Shown here in pieces: positions 59,127-64,000 of a stretch of 64,000 nucleotides of DNA; within the stretch, counting starts at the first letter, position 1; the number at the start of each line of letters is the position of its first letter. A program made the position numbers and the translations under genes. This DNA comes from Cinnamomum chago (taxonomy: Eukaryota; Streptophyta; Magnoliopsida; Laurales; Lauraceae). The stretch is from positions 59,640,501-59,704,500 of the forward strand of contig CP142457.1 of assembly GCA_038049695.1 (NCBI GenBank), read 5' to 3'. The notes beneath the pieces were generated by a model. The model saw only the letters and a list, made by a program, of their open reading frames with translations. It was not told the DNA's origin and did no database searches.

Positions 59127-59251
59127 AAGTGTCAGTGCGAATACAAGTATTTCAGTATTTAAGGAGAGCAGTTTACAGTAAAATGAAACAAAACAGTATT
59201 ATGTTTTAATGTAAAATGAACTTACTGTTTGAAGTCAGGAAAACAGTACTC

Positions 59252-60077
59252 TGTTGTTGTAGTTAGTAGATCAGAGATTCGCAAATGATCAAGGCTAGTG
59301 TGAACACTATGTCCTTAAGACAAAATTTGCCCTCGCAATGGTGCTTACGAGCTTCAATGGCGTCTGTCTCCCAGGATATAATAATCTGTTCCACAACAGT
59401 TGCAGCACTACAAACTGTGTGACTGTCGAACCAATTAGTGTATAGTAACTCTCTCTCTTGACTCTGAATGTGATTCAATGCAAGTGCAGCAGCAGCAGTG
59501 AAATGGAATGATGAAAATAGCATGAAACGATATGCATAAATAGGTACACACCTCTTGGCACACACCTCTTGGTTTTTGAAAAGAAATTTTATTAAATAAA
59601 ATTTCTCCAAAAAATAATAAATGGGTAGTAGGTCGAGCCAGGCCCAACCCGCGCGTGAAGCCGAAGCCTGGCTCGGTTCGGTGCGGGGCGGGGCGGCACG
59701 CTCGCGTGTGTGGTGGTGACCCTATCTTGATCTAGGTCCTCCCTTCCCCACAAAAGTGGGGTGCCCCTTGGGGCTTATCTTATACTACCAAGGTAAGTAT
59801 ATTTATACCCAATGAAGGTTTTGCTCTCAAGCAATGTGGGATGCAAGCTTACCACTTCCTTTTGTTTCCATGTTTAACATGTTCAAGTAGTGGTGTTAAG
59901 GAGGAAATTTCTCATTCATATCTTAATGGATTAGAGCAACCCAATACATATCATTAAACTACTCATAGAGTAGATTACATTCCCATGTATTTCCACCTAA
60001 AAGGATAAGTGGGTCCTACGTTTATTTTGGCTCAAAGATGACCAAAATAATGGGTCATTCTAACCATTTTTCCAACA
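59252..60077 (-). mobile_element. 3' LTR of a Copia retrotransposon
   Basis: On the minus strand a purine-rich GTAGGGGAT tract ends at 60078 and TGTTGGAAAAATGG opens the LTR at 60077. A TATAAATA box lies at 59807-59800. The LTR closes with ...CTACAACA near 59255 or 59252, giving TG...CA ends and about 826 bp. Placement directly downstream of the RNase H stop fits the Copia gene order. The matching 5' LTR is not in the window. A small CACACCTCTTGG duplication lies at about 59550-59572. Confidence 0.7.
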
Positions 60078-60647
60078 ATCCCCTACATGAATGAAATTGA
60101 CCGAAAGTAATGAAATGATATGCAGACACACACAAAGAGAGTAAATTTGAAATTTTCTGTATAGAGAGAGGTAGCTTGTGGCCTTGAACATTCCCTTGTG
60201 AAGTACTATCGGATTTACTGGTTGAACAGTGAACATGATGTCTTGAACTGTTCAGCCTTTTACGTAAACCGAGACAATAGAGTTCACACAGAATCTTTCC
60301 GGACACAATTGGTTCTCATGATTGTATTCATTTTGACCCTGAACAATACCTGGTTTCATGAGTGCTTTAGAGAATTTAGCCTTATTATTCTCATAGAATC
60401 GGCCCAGTTTACACTCACATAGGTGATTCTTATTAAGAGTATCCTGCTATACCCCATCTGATTAACCAAGATATAAGAATCATTAAAAGCTTTGCTTACC
60501 CTAATTACCGCTGCAGGTATCACTATTAATATCATAGGAATGAGCAGGAGATTTTGTCTCCATAGTGATATCGTTAAGTTACACACAATTCGGTTGTCCC
60601 TTTGAACCCAGATCTTGTGATCTCCAGTCAACTAGGTTGGGTTGCCA

Positions 60648-61856
60648 TTATGGTGACTTTTCATTCATAGGCTTTAAGCCCATTCCCCTAGATGAACAAT
60701 TTACTTGCTCTCTCGCTAATCCTTTGGTTAAAGGATCTGCAATGTTATCTATGGACTTTATGTACTCAATTGTCATAATGCCATTAGAGAGCAGTTGTCT
60801 CACGGAATTATGCCTTCGACGAATATGTTGAGACTTACCGTTATACATTGTACTCTGTGCCCTTCCAATTGCTGATTGACATTCGCAATGAATGCAGATA
60901 GGAGGCACAAGTTTTGACCACATTGGAATATCTTCGAGGAATTGACGAAGCCACTCAACTTCTTTGTCAGCTTTATCCAATGCAATAAACTCAGATTCCA
61001 TAGTGGATCTAGCAATGCATGTTTGTTTAGAAGATTTCCATGATACCGCTGCACCACCGAGTGTAAATAGATATCCACTTGTGGACTTTGAATCTTTAAT
61101 ATCTGATATCCAGTTGGCATCACAATAGCCCTCAAGTACAGCTGGATATTTAGAGTAATGCAAACCATAGTTTTGAGTGTATTTTAAATATCTTAAAACC
61201 CGAACTAAGGCCTTCCAGTGGTTTGATCCTGGGTTACTTGTGTAACTACTCAATTTAGTGACAGCATATGCAATGTCAGGACGAGTGCAATTCATCACAT
61301 ACATTAGACTGCCAATTATTTGTGCATATTCTCGTTGTGATATGCCTTTTCCATTATTCTTGGATAAATGAATACTAATATCTATAGGTGTCCTTGCTGG
61401 ATTGCTATTATCTTGATTATATTTTTTTAGTATATTCTTAATATAGTGTGATTGAGATAATATCAATCCATCTGATGTTTTAGAGATCTTTATCCCGAGT
61501 ATGACATCTGCAACACCTAAATCTTTCATGTCAAACTTATTGTTTAACATTCTCTTGGTAGATTGAATGATATCAGCATTACTATCCATAATGAGCAAAT
61601 CATCAACATATAAACAAATAATGACATAGCCATTGTTAGTGTTTTTGACATATACACATTTGTCACATTCATTGATTTTAAACCCATTTGACATCATCAA
61701 ACTGTCAAATTTCTTATGCCACTGCTTTGGTGCTTGTTTTAATCCATATAGAGATTTGACAAGCCGACAAACTTTCTTAGTTTGACCTGGAACATTAAAC
61801 CCTTCTGGTTGTTTCATATATATCTCCTCGTCTAATTCACCATTGAGAAAGGCTAA

Positions 61857-61857
<1 letters not shown>
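60648..61857 (-). CDS. Copia retrotransposon reverse transcriptase - RNase H, 5'-truncated
   Basis: The reading frame is open for about 400 residues, from [19 protein letters not shown] to the stop at 60648. Visible are the Copia RT signature CLYVDDLLI with catalytic [20 protein letters not shown], and the RNase H part with [23 protein letters not shown] and [11 protein letters not shown]. The polyprotein normally also carries gag, protease and integrase upstream. Here everything N-terminal to the early RT is missing and the frame runs straight into an (AT)n tract at 61857. An apparent start at 61937 lies in the neighbouring direct repeat and is not real. No stop or frameshift was seen, so the loss is fairly young. 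Confidence 0.93.

Positions 61858-61893
<36 letters not shown>
61857..61893. repeat. (AT)n tract at the RT breakpoint
   Basis: An AT run about 37 bp long is fused directly to the broken 5' end of the Copia RT and, on the other side, to repeat R2. It marks a recombination or deletion junction. Confidence 0.9.
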
Positions 61894-62318
61894 ATCAAAA
61901 CGCCACAATGAACCACTGTCGGCCACACATCAACCATCCATGTCCCTGGTAAGTGGTAATCACATGAATCAGATGCAAATGCCCCATTAGTTCCAATGGA
62001 GCATATAGAGCAGGAGAAAATCGTCCTTTCACAAGAGGTAATCGATCAGGCTTTGTGGAAACATATGACATTCACTTCAGATGCCACCAGTGAGCAGATC
62101 AGTCATCAGACTGACCAGTCCAAAAAAAAAAAGGGCACATCAATGGTGGGTCCATTTTGGAATTGCGTCCAAGACATTGGTTCCAGATGCCCCTTTGACA
62201 CGCAGGCTGACGGGGTCAAGAAGGCAGATGGCTAATCCCATTCCAGTCCGGTCAAACTAAATGGAACCTGTAACTTCTCACAAATGGGAGGGAGACGTGC
62301 TTTATTAAAGAAGTTGTG
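61892..62318. repeat. Direct repeat R2 (~427 bp)
   Basis: Second copy of the segment at 58699-59126, same orientation, with few differences (for example GAGACTG for GAGAGTG near 62112, and 2 bases missing after CATATAGAG). Right of it the sequence (GGGTATACAGTATACACC) is unlike that to the right of R1. Confidence 0.92.
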
Positions 62319-63235
62319 GGGTATACAGTATACACCACTACCACCAAGTGCCACATGGCATCATTTTCAATCAGTCAGTCATGCTATCAATACAATAAAG
62401 TACTCTAAGTAGGATGTGATTTATCATTGCTGATCATTTTATATATTCTTTTGGGACGAGGTATCCCTGTAGCATTTGAGACTAAAGTCTTCCGGGTTCC
62501 CACACTGCCCTGCAACATACGTGCATCAGGGAAATTTGAGGGTTATTCAACATATAATGTGAAAATAAACCCACGAAATATGCCAACGAGCCAACACCCA
62601 AGGCGGCTTGCCTCTATGTGTATAAGTGTACGGGGTTACCATGAAATTTATCCGACTTCCCTCTAGTTTCGGAAGAATTAATTTAGTTCAAAAGATTGTA
62701 AACCTTCTAGTTTCGGAAGAATTAATTTAGTTCAAAAGATTGTAAACCTTCGATAGCAAAATATATATATATATATATGGGAGGGGCGGGGTGGGGGTGT
62801 TTTAGTTCAATACTACTGAAAAAGCTTACTACCTACAACGAATCAACATGCATGCATTAACAAAATTTACAACATCAAAAAAGGGAAGCGAGAGAGAAAA
62901 GAGAGCGGGTCAGAAGTGCAGACGACCTGGCCTGCACATGATCGTTTACTTGGAAATATTAATTAACCTACGCATTATCTTGATATTTAAATCACTACTA
63001 CAGTTTGCCTATCCGGAGACCAGTATTGCATATACACAAGTTAGTTGGGCCTTTTTCTTAATTAAATATATATATATAAGCGAGATGTTGCACATTTTCA
63101 ATCAACCTTAATTTGTTGCATGCCACCGTGACCCAGAGTGATTTGGGGCACAAAGGGCCGCTTATTTGAACGGTTTGGATTCGACTATGTGTTAGACATG
63201 AGTGGTCTTCATGACCACATGTGCAACACTGTTGG
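62319..63235. other. Intergenic, with 44-bp tandem duplication and (AT)n
   Basis: A 44-bp unit TCTAGTTTCGGAAGAATTAA... is perfectly duplicated at 62662-62705 and 62706-62749. A (TA)n run lies at 62761-62778, followed by a GGGAGGGGCGGGGTGGGGG stretch. No gene was recognised. Confidence 0.6.
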
Positions 63236-63600
63236 GACCCACGTTTTAAGTCCACTAATTTAAGTTACTTTTCCCTTTTGATTTTTGGTTTTACTAAGTT
63301 TATCTAGGATTCAATTTTAGTAAGCCCAAGTCATATAGGACTCTTGTTGGCTAATTTGAGGGAATTAAGGAAACTTACTTTTAATAGATTTCTTTGATGC
63401 GAAGAAATCTCTTTAGGGCTTATCTATACATATGGTTTTCCGGTCCCCTCTCTTAACCTACGGGATCTGAAAAGTAACCATCAACTTCACGCATATTGGA
63501 GTGGGTGATAAGGGAGATAGCAAAAAACCCTATTTGAGAAAAGAGTTCCGTTCGTCATCATCAAGATCATGACGTAAGGTACGCTTTTAATCTTTTATAT
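63236..63600. other. LTR- or leader-like sequence, unassigned
   Basis: From TGTTGGGACCCACG to about 63590 the composition, with T-rich middle and leader-like CATCATCAAGATCATGACG end, recalls an LTR, but paired ends or a target duplication were not found. It could also be upstream sequence of the LINE fragment. Confidence 0.25.
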
Positions 63601-63829
63601 CATTCATTATTAATGCATAGATCAAGATTCATAAGTTTGATTTATTTTGCAAACCATATCATTTTTGTTTTATTTTATTTTGAGGAAATCAACATGTTTA
63701 AAGTAAACTTTCTAGAAGGTTTCCCTTTGACTGGGATGTCCAGATGAATCTGGAAATTTCTGTCTACGGGCCCTAATAGCCCACCCATGGGCAACCGAGG
63801 CGATGTTAGACCCATTTGGGTTCAGGCTC

Positions 63830-64000
63830 AAATAAGCCCACAAATTAAGGCCCCAAAACCCAGTCACGTATTGTCTAGTTCTGACTCCATCCAGCATCAC
63901 ACAGGATTGGCCTTTGATCTATTCCAAAAACTGAACTCAAAGATCGCTAAGGGCTCCTTTTGTCTTAAGTTAGACATCTCCAAAGCATTTGACAAGCTGA
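63830..64000 (+). CDS. LINE-type (non-LTR) reverse transcriptase fragment, cut by the window edge
   Basis: One plus-strand frame is open to the last base and reads HTGLAFDLFQKLNSKIAKGS then FCLKLDISKAFDKL. The motif LKLDISKAFD is the metal-binding motif A of non-LTR retrotransposon RT (usual form K-D-S/A-KA-Y/F-D), preceded by the usual ~30-residue helix that follows the G-R-I region. The upstream GRSI/Q-R-F part is not clearly preserved, so the copy may be 5'-damaged. The rest lies to the right of the window. Confidence 0.75.

Noticed and set aside
60648-61937. Full 429-residue ORF as one protein
   Set aside because: The first ~30 residues are translated from direct repeat R2 and an (AT)n tract (YIYIYIY). 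Real RT similarity starts near 61857.
1-64000. CRISPR array, bacterial operon or defence-type system
   Set aside because: The tandem repeats found have no spacer structure, the two sure genes are spliced plant genes, and no Shine-Dalgarno-led gene cluster is present.

Overview
The window is nuclear DNA from a flowering plant. It has spliced genes with GT-AG introns, AT-rich introns crowded with transposon debris, long microsatellites, Copia, LTR and LINE retroelement remains, tRNA-like SINEs and MITEs. The frequent 'gggcccac' type words and the long, TE-filled introns would suit a woody angiosperm such as a magnoliid, but that is only an impression. The species cannot be fixed from the sequence alone. 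No bacterial operon, CRISPR array or organellar block is present.

Layout. 1-55 may be the last codons of a gene that starts to the left. 56-8440 is intergenic, with a short duplication (711-818), a hAT-like MITE (3001-3171) and two diverged local duplications. 8450-10900 holds a complete plus-strand gene for a single-RRM RNA-binding protein (six exons, 267 aa). 10900-16400 is intergenic and carries a SINE with target-site duplication (12837-13020) and a ~62-bp minisatellite of about 17 units (13422-14498). 16400-41120 is one large minus-strand gene for a MAP3K-epsilon type protein kinase. I rebuilt 24 coding exons that join without a frame break into 1436 aa. Its introns hold a second SINE with a perfect 15-bp target duplication, LTR-like segments in both orientations, a MITE and a 21-bp microexon that supplies the kinase alpha-C glutamate.

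41130-64000 is transposon-rich. It contains nested MITE-like elements (42380-43980), candidate exons of an unidentified minus-strand gene (45400-48610), a 2248-bp solo LTR with 5-bp target duplication (49300-51547), a diverged SINE, a second LTR-like block (55923 to about 58590), and a 5'-truncated Copia element (59252-61857, minus) with RT, RNase H and 3' LTR. That element lies between two ~428-bp direct repeats. The window ends inside a LINE-type reverse transcriptase on the plus strand.

The two solid genes are both housekeeping or regulatory types: an mRNA-binding protein and a signalling kinase related to the yeast septation/mitotic-exit kinases. Nothing suggests that they work together. 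No new biochemical system is evident. The unusual content is structural: a kinase gene whose coding sequence is intact although repeats fill its introns, a chimeric Copia locus, a SINE family, and a partly duplicated candidate exon.
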